Position numbers and translations under genes: made by a program. Below, in pieces: positions 24,131-37,676 of a stretch of DNA of 64,000 bases. Source of the stretch: Isoetes taiwanensis (Eukaryota > Streptophyta > Lycopodiopsida > Isoetales > Isoetaceae). Under the pieces are notes generated by a model. It worked only from the letters and a program-made list of their open reading frames with translations. It was not told the DNA's origin and searched no databases. The stretch spans positions 6,484,871-6,548,870 of the forward strand of contig JAJEKV010000010.1 of assembly GCA_021234155.1 (NCBI GenBank), given 5' to 3'. Each line of letters starts with the position of its first letter. Position 1 is the first letter of the stretch.

Positions 24131-24299
24131 TTGACCTTCATGAGACCCACTTTGCGATCGTCTTTTTTTGTCGCCTAGTCCCCGCCAATTTCCATATAAT
24201 GGGACCTCGGGGTCCTCACCTCTCTTGCCTTAGTATCTTCTTCATCATGTCGGGTCGTTCACGCGTGCTTTGATCTGCTATTCTATCTATGCATATAAA
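24131..24299 (+). promoter_or_regulatory. Promoter of the intact EG45-like gene
   Basis: A TATAAAA box at 24293-24299 lies 67 bases before the ATG, placing transcription start near 24325. Upstream are a TTGACC W-box-type element (24131-24136), further TGAC cores and CACGCC/ACGTT words near 24060-24115. W-boxes bind WRKY factors in plants (established); use here is inference. This region is missing in copies 1 and 2. Confidence 0.65.
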
Positions 24300-24365
24300 A
24301 GAGCACGATGCAACAAGATTGGAGCATAACAGAGTCTCAAGCACACATTGCCTCACACAATCACT

Positions 24366-24827
24366 ATGGCAATTGCAAAAGTGCACCTTGCAGCTATATT
24401 TGCTTTCATGCTCTTCATCCTCGGCACTCAAGCCGACTCTAGGAGATCCACGTGGTACGAGGGCAATTATAGAAGTAAGTTTCTAAAGCTAACACTCCTA
24501 AGACTACATCTCTAAACCAATTGATCTTTTACAGATAATGCTTGTAATATGGATGTCCCTGGCAACTACATGTTTGCCGCAGGAAGTAAAGCCATCTATA
24601 ATAATGGAAACGGATGTGGTGCCAAGTACCAGATCAAGTGTGTTCGTGCCAATAATTTAGGGGCAGGTTGTTATAACCATGACACTCACACTGTCACAGT
24701 TATTGACTATTGCAATGAAGCCGATGGCCCTTGCAATGCTGAGCTTGACCTTCCAAAGGAGCTCTTCCAAAGGATGGCACCTCTTGACACTGGAAACATC
24801 ATCATTGAATACAATCGCATATATTAG
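24366..24827 (+). CDS. EG45-like / plant natriuretic peptide-like secreted protein (intact copy 3)
   Basis: Two exons, 24366-24474 and 24535-24827, with a 60-bp intron bounded by GTAAGT and TTTTACAG. The product is 133 residues. Residues 1-24 form a signal peptide (hydrophobic LAAIFAFMLFILG, then TQA). The mature part is a single double-psi beta-barrel domain with paired Cys, VIDYCN, CNAELDLPKELF and TGNIIIEYNRI, the layout of EG45-domain/plant natriuretic peptides. It lacks the second, cellulose-binding domain of expansins. Such proteins are apoplastic and linked to water/ion balance and stress (family knowledge). A TATA box lies 67 bp upstream. It is the only copy in the window with all parts, so it is probably the functional gene that seeded copies at 7262 and 12671. 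Confidence 0.88.
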
Positions 24828-25009
24828 CTTCAAATCATAAATAAATAAATAAAAAGATAAGGAAAGACCTTTTGTCATTATGGATGGAGCTTCTTCTGGA
24901 GAATGAAAGAGGTTTTCCAAATTTCAAGTATATGATTACGTCCATAATATATATAGCTTATAATGACTCTTGTTGGTTATGGATGGTTTGGATGTGGTGA
25001 AGTTCCATA

Positions 25010-27242
25010 TCTAGTAAATGTATGAAGGTTTCCATTGAAGCAGGTTATGAGTAGGAGCCAAAGAACAAAGAGACACAAATCAAGGTATATATAGATAAGT
25101 CTGGCTGATAACGAGGCCTTGTATAGACATTAACGCCTGATACAAGGACCGTATAACATCGGGCATATTAGTCTCACCTCCCCTCCGTAGAAGATGGGTG
25201 TGGTTATAAGATATGTACATGTATATGGATAAGATATGAACTACTTAAATCAGGCAATTGAGACATTAACACGTGGTTATAAGATATATCCATGTTTAAT
25301 AGAATCTATAAATTCCAACATGAAATAGAGGGTGGCAAGGGCCAGTTTACTATAAAAATCTTTCTTTCTTTCTTTCTTTCTTTGATGATGTTCTCACAAA
25401 GACTATGTACAATTAAAGTTCAAAAACAATTAAAAGACTTCGTTCAGAGTGACCACATATTTCCCAATATCTACCCTGGGTTTTTAAGCCAGGCCACATC
25501 AGGTACTCCTACTCCCATGTATAAGTGATTTCAAATGTAATCAATCAACTCAAGTTAGCAATTTAATCGTATGTTCATATCAGTGTACCACTTAGTTCTT
25601 TTTTTCAGGTTTATTTTTCGTATGTTTTAGACATAATAGCTTCAACCTTTACTTTTCCAATAGAACTTCTCATAATTTTCACATCTTTTTAAAAAAAATA
25701 TTACATCATGTGCCTGTTCACCATAGTATTTTTACATATCAGCATTACTCGAGCAGTTCAGAATATATTTAAGATCTGTACCTTATAAATAGAGGGTGGC
25801 AAGGGCATCTTTCTTTCTTTCTTTCTTTACTATCACAATGCAAGTCCATATGCAATGGCATGTTCATTACTTTATCACGAAAGCAAAGCAATATCTTTCT
25901 TATTAAAATAGGATGCTGTTGGGAACCATGCCGGAACGCCGCATGTGCAGATGCATGCGGCGTTCCCTTCCCGCTTGATAAAGGCTCCTCTTGCAGGATG
26001 CTAGGTGCCGGCATTCAATGCCAAATTGAGTTGGCTAAGATAATTATGTCCCTCCTTCCTACGAATTTCTCACTCCCTGCAAGTCAATCGAATTTTTGCT
26101 CCCTCATCTTGGTGCATCACTAAGTCGTCTGATTCTTGAGCTGGGCCATTTGATTCTTGGGTTGAGTGTTCCTTTTGCGGGATTATTTTATCGTGTAAAC
26201 CTCCAATATTGAATGCTTAGTTCAAATTGTCCTCCTGGCAACTAAGGAGGCACATGATTTGGCGATGGCTGCATATGATTGACGCATGGGAAGTTTCATT
26301 CTGCTTCAGAGCTCCATCTCTTGCCAGGTTTCAGCATTAACGACCCATCTTTACATTCTTGACACAGATTCATCTATTTTTTTCACTCCCTGGATTAGAA
26401 AGACTGGAGCCTGGCAGAGACTTGCATTGCATTTATTAGCAGGTCTGCATTGATTTTGTGTTATGTTTACTATTGAGCCAAAAAAACATTTAACTAAGAG
26501 TTGGTAGCTTCATTTTTCCATATCTAGTGTTTCTAATACAAGACAACTCAACTCAACTGCGACTCTTGAAGCCTACGTGTGCATTTTGCTTGAATATCTT
26601 TGAGTACCAGGTGCAAGAGCTCTGCTGTTATAGCATGGAATCATATGCTTGCAAGATCAATTTTGCATGGAATCATATGCTTGCATTTTGCTTGAATATC
26701 TTTGAGTACCAGGCCCATCCTTAGTACCTATATAGTTAGAGATATAGCTGCCACTTTATTATCCCTTTTTAGTAACCAAAGATTGTTTGGTTCCAGAAAA
26801 CTATGCATGTACCTGCCTCATTGATGCAATCAAGCTGTGAACATTCATATAAGCATAAAAATGATTGAGGGATTCAGGGGGAAATGAATACTATGGGATA
26901 CACCATTGTCCTATAGGCCTAGGCCGATTGGCCTTAGTGGACGATAAAAAAATCATTCTCATTCTCATTCCTATGCCATTGATGTAAAAGGGGAGTAGGA
27001 TCATAAAGAAAAAGGGTAGGAAATTATCTCCCTTCTCAAGCATGTAAAGGTGTTAGAGATGTTGGTTAGAGGACTGCTCAAAAAGGTATTATTTTTCTTT
27101 TATGGAGGTTCGATTTCCTGTGTCGACAGGATTGGCAACCATTGTAAATCATAGGGTATCTGATTACAAATACAGTGCGACCAATCATTTCTAAATGTAT
27201 TTGGAGTGGTCGCATGCTGGCCATATGCGAGCGTCGGATGGG
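25010..27242 (+). repeat. R repeat copy 5 (R5), left part
   Basis: Directly follows the EG45-like gene as in copy 1. It contains a ~430-bp extra segment (25386-25790) flanked by two (TTTC)n runs and two copies of the ATAGAGGGTGGCAAGGGC motif. R stops at 27242 in the middle of the unit; the missing right part is found inverted at 27598-29140. Confidence 0.75.
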
Positions 27243-29140
<1,898 letters not shown>

Positions 29141-30272
29141 GAGTGCTTTAGCTGGATTGAAGGCAGAGAACCAAGAATTACGTCATGAAATTGAGACACT
29201 TAAAAGCCAGCAAGATGTGTACGAAGGAGAAGAGGCTGACACGGAGTCTTGGAAAGAGGTAGTAGATAAACTAAATATTAGAATGAATGATGTGTTAGAG
29301 CAGCATGAAAGGGGCAAACACGCACTTAATCTTCAGATTGCTGGCCTGGTAGAGAAAGATGATGAAAATGTCAAGCAGGAGGTAACATATCTGATTACAA
29401 ATGTATTAGAAGTTCCATACACCAGTATTGTGGAAGTATACCGTGTGGGTAAGAAGGGGGACAGACCCAGAAATATTGTAGTCAAATTCAGTAGTAGGGA
29501 AGAGAAAATGATGGTACTTCAAAAAAGAACCAAGCTCAAAGGAAAGAATGTCTGGGTAAATGAAGATCTCACGCAGCAGCAGTTCCAGCAGCATAAGGCT
29601 GAAATGCAAAAATACAAAGAGGCCAGGCAAAATAATAAAAGAGTTTTTTGGAAACAGGGGAAGGTATGCATCATAGACGGTGCATAGGAACTCCAGACCA
29701 TCAGGTTACTTGCATGGAACATCAGCCATTTAAGCAGCGGGAAGGTTGTAGAGATGGCAGATGTACTAGCATCAGTCGACATGGTATTCTTTACAGAAAC
29801 TTGGGAACATGAAGAAAGTGGACTTCCAGATATACCAGGATTTAGAATTTTGCACTCAGTTTGGAACAAAAAAGGATGGCGCAGAAGAGGATATGGAGGG
29901 ATTGCATGTTACATCAGAATAGAAATGATGCATTTGGCAAAAGTAATAAAAAAACGAGACACCAAACAATATATATGGGTGGAGATACCTGGAAGAAATA
30001 ATAAAAAGATTTTTATTGCGGGATATTATTTCCCACCACTGCAAAGGCACACATATCAAAAGTACAATTTAGACTTTGAAGATCCATTCCAGCAGTTGGA
30101 ACTTGATAGCCTCGAACTAATGGAACTAGGTGAGGTTGCTTTTGTAGGGGATTTCAATGGCAGAACGGCAGGAAAACATGCATCTTTAGCAAGTAATAGT
30201 GGGGAACCCAGTTGGGTGGATCAAATGGACGAGCGTGAATTGGAACTAGCAGGGTGGAATCGCGTCTCAGCT
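29141..30272 (+). pseudogene. LINE-1: ORF1 and start of ORF2 endonuclease
   Basis: Frame 29157-29687 is a coiled-coil followed by an RNA-binding-type ORF1 domain (GLVEKDDEN, VYRVGKKG, NIVVKFSSREEKMMVLQKR, ending VFWKQGKVCI). ORF2 begins at ~29700 with an apurinic-type endonuclease: AWNIS, FTETWEHEE, HSVWNKKGWRRRGYGGIACY, VGDFNGR. The same order is found in LINE-2 at 42710. The endonuclease is cut at 30272 by the LTR element and resumes at 41367. Non-LTR retrotransposon of the ORF1 + APE-RT type; I do not assign a clade. Confidence 0.85.
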
Positions 30273-30866
30273 TGTTAGTCCTGTGCCTCCTGGTACAGGA
30301 CTATTCATGCATACGACGGACCAAGTCAAGGCCAAGGATCCACAGCCAGGCACGGGTCAGCCGTCAAAGGCCCAACAGAAGACCAAGCAGACCACGCAGA
30401 CAAAGACCACGCCTGGCGTCAAGAGGAGGCGCTCAGACAAGTTACGGCCCGTCACCGCCCGCGTTAGCGTCAGCGTGATTTCAGGCACTTCAAGAGGCAC
30501 CGCCAGCATTCCTGCAAATCAGGTCTCCTTCCAGGAGTCGGCACCGAGATCAGTCAGAGTGTCTATATTGGGCCAAAGGCCATTGTACTATATATATGAG
30601 TAGAGCTAGCACATGAGTTTTTAGATGAGTTTTGAGTCTTATCTCACTTCAGTTTTCTCTCGATTACGAGAGCTCGTGTATCTTCATTGACATCAAAGAA
30701 GTTGTTCTCATTATTGTGATCTCATTGTTTTCTTTTTGCTTTCTGTTCTCTTTTTCCTGTTCTTTTTGCAAATCCCGCATGACATAGCTCCCGGATTATC
30801 CTGTTAGATCCAAGGGTCCTCACAGAGGGCTGTCTTGCAGGAGTTCCCGAACCCAGACCCCAAACA
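30273..30866 (+). repeat. 5' LTR of Athila/Tat-like element
   Basis: 594 bp, TGTTAGTC...CCCAAACA. A TATATATGAG box lies at about 30589-30598, the likely U3 promoter. Confidence 0.95.
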
Positions 30867-30867
30867 C

Positions 30868-30885
30868 TGGCGCCGATGCCGGGTC
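30868..30885 (+). other. Primer-binding site
   Basis: TGGCGCCGATGCCGGG starts one base after the LTR. TGGCGCC-type sites are common in large plant Ty3 elements and end in the complement of tRNA CCA. Confidence 0.8.
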
Positions 30886-30901
30886 TGATCTTTCTTCCGT
30901 C

Positions 30902-33900
30902 ATGTCGGCTCGAGGTTTCACTCCTGAAGAACTTCTCTGCCAAACGGCAGCTCGCCTGGAGCGCCATCAACGACGCGAGGCTGTTCGACATATGTATGAT
31001 TCTGCCTATGACATTGAGGATGGTCGTATCCGCTCCCGAGCTCAGTCGGCCCCTCCTACCCCTCGTGCTCATTCTCGACCAGGGTCTCCTCCTGTGTGTC
31101 GGCATTGTTCTCAACCTCAATCTCCACATCATACCCCTGTTCAGCCCACGCCTCACTATTTCCAGACTCCTGACAGCACCTATATCAATATCCCTTCAGG
31201 TCACACCCCTCTTCCATCACAACCTTCTTCACCTCCTGGTGGAATGGGCTACCATCATGTCTCTTTTGGCCCTATCCACGTTCACGACTTTCCGTTTTCT
31301 CCATCTTTTCAGCATGCTCTTTTTGTTTACCAAACCACTGATCTCAAGCCCAATGAGGAAGGCTCCCAAGGCCCTTGCCCACCAGATGCTGCTTTCGCTG
31401 GACCACATGTTTTTTCAGTTCCACCTCCTTGCTCTCAGTCTCAGACTGTTCCACCTCTCTATGCTTCTGCATATCCTCCACCAAATCCACCTGTCTATAC
31501 GCCTGTTCCACCTACATCTCCCAATCATAATTTGAAGCTGACTTATCCAACCTTTGGTAACACTAAAGGCAAACCTCTGGATCAGAGTGCTCAAGCCCAC
31601 ATGGAGGAATTTGAAGCCTTGGCCATTCTGAATGGTCATGCGCAGCCACAACTCAAATTTCATATCTTTTCGACCACGCTACGAGGCGCCCCTCATCAGT
31701 GGTTAATGGCCAACAAAAGTCACTGGAAACAGAGTTGGCAAGAAATAAAAACTGCCTTTCTGTCTCATTATGGCACCACGGACGATGATCAGTTACTCCT
31801 CAAGCAACTCAATGACCTTCAACAAGAGCCCACGGAGTCAGCCAGGGATTTTGCGGACCGTCTTCACATTCTCGTCAGTAAACTCCAGGAGTACCCCACG
31901 CAAAGCCAGATCCTCGTCTGGTTTCTGCAGGGCCTTCCTCCTACCATTCGACTCATGACAGAATACCTGCGTCCCAAGTCTTTGGAGCAGGCCATTGAAT
32001 TGATCAATCACTCGGTCAATGTTTCTTCTCGGGGTGTTGCTCTCCAGGAACTCCCTTTCATGCCCCCCGTCATGGTTCCTCCGAACTCTGTTCAGCCTCA
32101 ACAATCAAATCCACAACGCGCTCATATCTGGTGTACTATTTGTAAATATCAAGGTCATCTGGCAAATGAATGCAACTCCTCCAACGGACCTCCTCATTGT
32201 AAAAGATGTAATATGTGCAATCACGCCACGGAAGAATGTACTCGTTCTCATCCTACACCTTTTCGCAATAAAATGGTCTTTCAAGTCCAGACCATGCCTC
32301 AACAACAACCGTCATATCAGCCTCAGCAATATCAAACTCAACAATCTCAGCAGTATCCACAAACACAGCAGCAGCCACGGGGACGAGGCAACCGTCCTCC
32401 CTTTGATCTTTCAAAGGCTCAATGTTATCATTGTCATGAATGGGGTCACACCACCACGGCCTGTCCTCAACTTCCTCAAGTTCAAGTCCAACTTCCAGGC
32501 TCCACTCAGCCTGCTTCTGTACGCCTCACGGCTTATCAACTGTGGGTGGCCAACGGTAAACAAGGCCCCCGTCCTGTTCTGAGGAAGCCACCACGGCCAC
32601 CTCAACAACAGCGCCCTCAGCAAGTTGCCTCTACCTCCAATCCTATGGATCAACAAGCTCAAGAGGAGATTTATCAGGCCCTCAACCCTCCAGTCCAGCA
32701 GTCTAATTGGGTTGGTCTCGTTGCGCGTCACACTCGGGCTTCACGCCCTTTGACTATCATTCCTCACGACACGCAACCCGCTTTTGCTGTGGAAACCATC
32801 CCTCATGACGATGACAAAAAAGTTCACTTCGCACCAGATCTTGACAAACTCATGCCTCACGTTATGCCTAAGGTGAGACAAAGCATTCTGAAGCTCATGC
32901 AGGCTGCGGAAGGTCGCACATTGGCCAATGTTCACGCCACCACTCGAGCTCAGCAGCGTCAAGCCGAGCCGTCATCATCCACTGGTGCCCGCTCTCACAC
33001 GTATCCAAATATTGCTGCTGAGGTAGAGCTTCTCAAAGAAGTCTCAGCTTCTTTACCACAGACTCCCGCTCCACTAGACCCTGCGGACCCCTTTTCTCAT
33101 GTTCCTTTGGAACTTCAGGAAGAACTTGCCAAGATCAAGATTCCTTTGAGCCTGGCCACCATTTTGAAACTCTGTCCGGCTCTCAAAGATCAGTTACCTC
33201 TTCCCACGGTTCTGGTTGGAGTTGTTGCGACTTCCACACCCACAGTGCATGCCACGGTGGGCAATCAGCAAGTCAATCATGTCCAAATTGATGGTGGTAG
33301 TGCTGTCAATCTTATTACTGATAAGCTCCGAAAGCAATTGGGCATCAATCAATTATACCGTGCCCCTTATGACATCAAGTTGGCTAATGGCCATATCGTC
33401 ACTCCTCTTCTCCATATCAGCATTGGTGATCTCAAATTCCCCTTGGAATTTGGTGTTTGGAAAGCTGGAGAAGATCCTGGTGATTATGAAATGCTGGTTG
33501 GACGACCTTTTCTCCGCCAGGCTAAGAGTATTCATTACTGGGCCACGGACCAACTTGTTATCACCGATGGCCATCTCAATGCCACCATGGATCTGGAAAC
33601 TGGCCAATTGATCTCTGTCGAGAATGCTGAACCTTCCATCTCCGACACTGACTCTGAAGAAGCACAAAATATTTATCATGTTCAAGCTCCTCCAGCAGGT
33701 CTCCCTCTCTCATCTTACCTTGAGTATGCTGATCCTTGGGGTGACATGACGCTCGATCAGGACCAGGCTGTGGCGGCTCTTTTGGACCCTTACCTGGCTT
33801 CCTGCAATCGCATTCAACGTCTTGATCATTTTACTGACCCACTTTCTTCTTCCGAGACAGTCGATGTTCATGCCATCATGAAGCAACCCTTGCTTGATGA

Positions 33901-36859
33901 CGCTCAGCAGCCTCTTTTCTTCACCACGCAAAATGCTGCTTCTCCCGTCATGCTTCAGCCTCCTGCTCATCAGGTTCAGGACATGGAGGTTGTTCCTCAT
34001 ATTCAAACTCCAGAAGTGGAAATCGTGGACATTGGAAACAATCAACCAGTCCGCTTAGCTGCTAAACTTCCACAGACCTATAAAGCACGCGATGTGACGC
34101 TGTTCAAGAAATTCAAACATATTTTTGCTTGGAGCTACAAAGACCTTCGAGGTATCAAAAAAGAGTTGGGGGAACTCACCATTCCTACCAAATCAGATGC
34201 ACGCCCAATCTAGCAACGACAGTATAGGCTCAACCCAAATTACCGTGACCGTGTCAAGGCTGAAATTGACAAACTCTTGGCTACTGGCCTGATTTATGAG
34301 GTCAAACATTCTGAATGGGTGAGCCCCATTGTCATTGCTCTCAAACACAATGGTAAGATCCGCGTTTGCGTCGACTACCGAAAACTCAATCAAGCCACGG
34401 AGCGTGATCACTTTCCGCTTCCCTTCACTGACCAGGTTCTTGAAGAAGTTGCTGGTCATGAGATGTACTCTTTCATGGATGGTTTTTCGGGGTACAATCA
34501 GATTTCTATCAAGCAAGAAGATCAACTCAAAACTACCTTCACCACCCCGTGGGGCACTTTTGCTTACAAGGTGGTCCCTTTTGGTTTGTCAAACTCTCCG
34601 TCAACCTTTCAGCGCATCATGCTTTCTGTCTTTCATGACTTCATGAAGGATAAACCTTTTCTACAGATCTTTCAAGATGATTTTTCAGCCTATAGCTCCA
34701 TGGATGATCATTTGGACAAATTGGAGCTCGTTTTTCAAAAATGTGATGAATCTGGCATTAGTCTCAATCCCGAGAAGTGTACTTTCTGTGTCACCTCCAG
34801 TGTTCTGTTGGGTCATGTGGTTAGTAAAGAAGGCATCACCACGAATCCCGCTAAAATCAGTTGTGTCCTGAAAGCTCAAGCACCGTCTAATATCAAAGAG
34901 ACACGCTCTTTCCTGGGTAAGGTCAATTACTATTCCACCTTCATTCCTGGACTTGCAGCTATCGCTGATCCCATTCATAAACTCACGGGTGATGAATCCA
35001 CTTGGGCTTGGAATCCCCAAGCGGAAGCCGCCGTTTGAAGTTGAAGCTTTACTTTCGGCCCCGGTACTTGTTCCTCCTCAATGGGACAAACCCTTTCATG
35101 TTCATGTTGATGTCTCTGCATTTGCAATTGGTGCTGTTCTTTCTCAGGCCTCGGATAAACCGATCCGCTATGCCCGGCGGAACTCAATCCCGCCGCTGGC
35201 GAACTATTACGCCCGCAGGAACGTGAAGCTTTGGGCTTAGTTTTACGTGTCCAACGCTTCCCGTCATTACTTGTTGGGCAGCCGGATCAAATTCTTTGTT
35301 GACTATCAAGCTCTTCTATATTTGATCAACAAAGCCACGCCCACGGGCAGAATTGCTCGTTGGGTCCTTCTTCTGCAAGAATTCGCTCCCTTTGAAATTG
35401 TTCATAAGGCAGGCAAGTCTCATGTGGTGCCTGATTATCTTTCACGCATCCACACGGGTGATCCCTCCACGGTGTTTCGGCGCCTTTCCGGGCGACTCAA
35501 TTATTCCTGGTCACGGCCACGCCCCATTGGTTTCACAACTTTCAGCAATATCTTCTCACTGGTGCTCTTCCTCCCGAAGATCCGACGCTCTCTTCAGACA
35601 AGCTTCGCTCACGCCGTCGTCAATTTCTCCGAGAGGTCCGCGACTACACCATGGTTGCAGGTCATCTTTACAAACGCGGCAAAGACATGGTCCTCAGACG
35701 TTGTGTCCTCCCTCATGAGGTGCCCGATATTGTTCGACAAGCTCACGACGGGCTTGGTGGTGGTCATTTTAGTGGTGACGCTACGGCACGCAAAATTCTT
35801 TTGACAGGATACTTCTGGCCCACGCTTTTCAAAGATGCCCACGCTTATGCTCGCACGTATGATGTCTGTCAGCGTGTGGGAAAGCCCACGGCCCGTGACG
35901 CTCTTCCCTTGACGCCGGTCGCCATGCCACTTCCCTTCAGCAAATGGGGAATGGACTTTGTGGGGCCCATGGACCCACCGGCGCGGCACACCCGTGCCCG
36001 CTATATTTTGGTCATCACGGATTATGCTACCAAATGGGCGGAAGCTTGTGCACTTCCAGACAACAACGCTGCCAACACAGCCAAGGTTCTCTACACGCAC
36101 ATCATCACGTGTTTTGGTTGTCCCACGGAACTTGTTAGTGATCGTGGCATGCATTTTGTTAATCATACTATTAAGGAGCTGACGGACTATCTTCAAATCC
36201 AACATCGGAAGAGTACACCTTATTATCCTCAAGGAAATGGATTGGCTGAAAGTACCAACAAAACTCTCATCACTGTTCTAAAGAAAATTTGTGACGCTTC
36301 TCGCACAGATTGGCAAGACAAGTTGCCTACTGTTCTTTGGGCTTACAACACCAGTTTCAAAATAGCTACTGGCCACACTCCTTTCAAATTGGTTTATGGT
36401 CAAGAAGTTCTGATGCCTTTTGAGTATATTCTTCCAACTCTCCGTTTCCAACTTGCTACAGCACATAATCCACCTGCTGCACTCAAGGAAAGGGTTTATC
36501 AATTGGAACAGTTGGATGAACTTCGGCGAGATGCTTACATTCGTGTTCTTCATGGCCAACAGTTGCAGAAATCATTGCATGACAAACGTCTTAAGACTAA
36601 AACATTCAAAGAAGGAGATTTGGTTCTTCTTTATGATTCTCGCTACAAAAATTTTCCGGGCAAGTTAAAGTTCAGATGGCTTGGTCCTTATCAAATTATT
36701 CAAGTTGTTCAACCCAGTGTTTTCAAGCTCGCTGAGTTAGATGGCACTCCATTACCTACATTGGTTAATGGCTTTCGCCTCAAACAATTTCATACAACCG
36801 AAAGTGACAATCATCCACCAGATGCAGTTCCAGACATAGACACAACAGACAGTGACTAA
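30902..36859 (+). pseudogene. Gag-pol of Athila/Tat-like element (disrupted)
   Basis: Open from ATG 30902 for 1103 codons. It has a Pro-rich N-terminus, a retrotransposon gag domain, and three CX2CX4HX4C zinc knuckles at about residues 411, 433 and 508. A protease D-G-G-S site lies near residue 797. An in-frame TAG at 34211-34213 falls at the start of RT. The same frame continues with RT (CVDYRKLNQ, FQDD catalytic box) to a frameshift near 35035. RNase H (VDVSAFAIGAVLSQ) has a TAG at 35238-35240, then a second frameshift before 35651. Integrase (35651-36859) has D, D, E in MDFVGP, SDRGMHF and AESTNK. The first Cys of its HHCC zinc finger is Tyr (AYARTYDVC). Two stops and two frameshifts prevent full-length pol. 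Confidence 0.9.
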
Positions 36860-36997
36860 AAAGCGGCATATTTATATTATCGAGGTGAAATTTTTACAAA
36901 ATGTGAGCAGCGCCCATCTATTTCCGCTATGGGCAGAGCCCTATTTACAAAAACGGGCTGAGCGCCCTATATACAAAATCCTAAATTTTAACACCCT

Positions 36998-37261
36998 CTA
37001 CTCCGGGTTGGGAGCCGAGGTGATGCGAAGGATATGGTACCAGTTCTGCTCCGGATCCCAGCGCAGGTGAATCACCACCTCCATCCCGTTGGTGTGGGGA
37101 TTGGGATGCTCAACCATCCTTGACCACCCATCCATGGGAATGCCACGGTTGTGGCACCTCCACAGGTCCAAGCAGTCCATCTTGCATGTTATCCACTCAA
37201 GGCAGTTCGAGGGCATGGTGCACTTGTCGTGAAGTCCTGCAGCAGACATACTGAGCACCAT
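36998..37261 (-). CDS. ORF C: antisense ORF in the LTR element, homologous to ORFs A and B
   Basis: About 87 residues from ATG 37261 (an in-frame GTG lies further out). It shares the ITCKM...DLWRCHNRGI...EVVIHLRWDPE framework with ORFs A (4217, 59896) and B (4631, 10876), including the spacing from RG to IHL (23-25 residues). It runs against the retrotransposon between integrase and the 3' ORF, where Tat-lineage elements such as Grande are known to carry antisense ORFs. A TATATA box on the minus strand (37300-37291) sits ~30 bp before the ATG, which is close, so the true start could be the next Met. It is open while the sense genes around it are broken. Function unknown. Confidence 0.7.
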   Translation of the reverse strand: MVLSMSAAGLHDKCTMPSNCLEWITCKMDCLDLWRCHNRGIPMDGWSRMVEHPNPHTNGMEVVIHLRWDPEQNWYHILRITSAPNPE

Positions 37262-37676
37262 CGGGTGTCTCAGCTTCACCCACTGTTTGTCTTATATAGC
37301 CAACCGAGGACCTCCCTGTCGACGTGGACCAATCAGCAAATTTGCCAACGTGTTAGCAATGCAAGGCTCTTTCTAATTCCAGAATCTTTTCTCCCGCCAC
37401 ATATCTAGCCATGGTACCTTCTAACACTTTCGTTTTAATGATATCCCACTTCGAGTTGCCAGCATTAAATGACATTCCTTTTTTTCACGCCCGTCGAACA
37501 TTAATGTGCGTCCCTTCGGCAGCTGTCACATCCGATCATTCCCTTACGTCTCATCACCACCGTTCACTGCTTCTCCCTTTACCGTTTGGGGACTTAGCGA
37601 AAATTTTGCCTCTCAATCGCCTCCTTCGCATCTGTCGCCACCTGGCATCATCAACGGTTGCCGGTTCATTCTCATC

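Noticed and set aside
30722-36559. Many minus-strand ORFs of 60-200 codons within gag-pol
   Set aside because: They mirror the codon bias of the sense gag-pol and share no pattern with known proteins. Only the antisense ORF at 36998-37261 is kept, because it has homologues elsewhere in the window.
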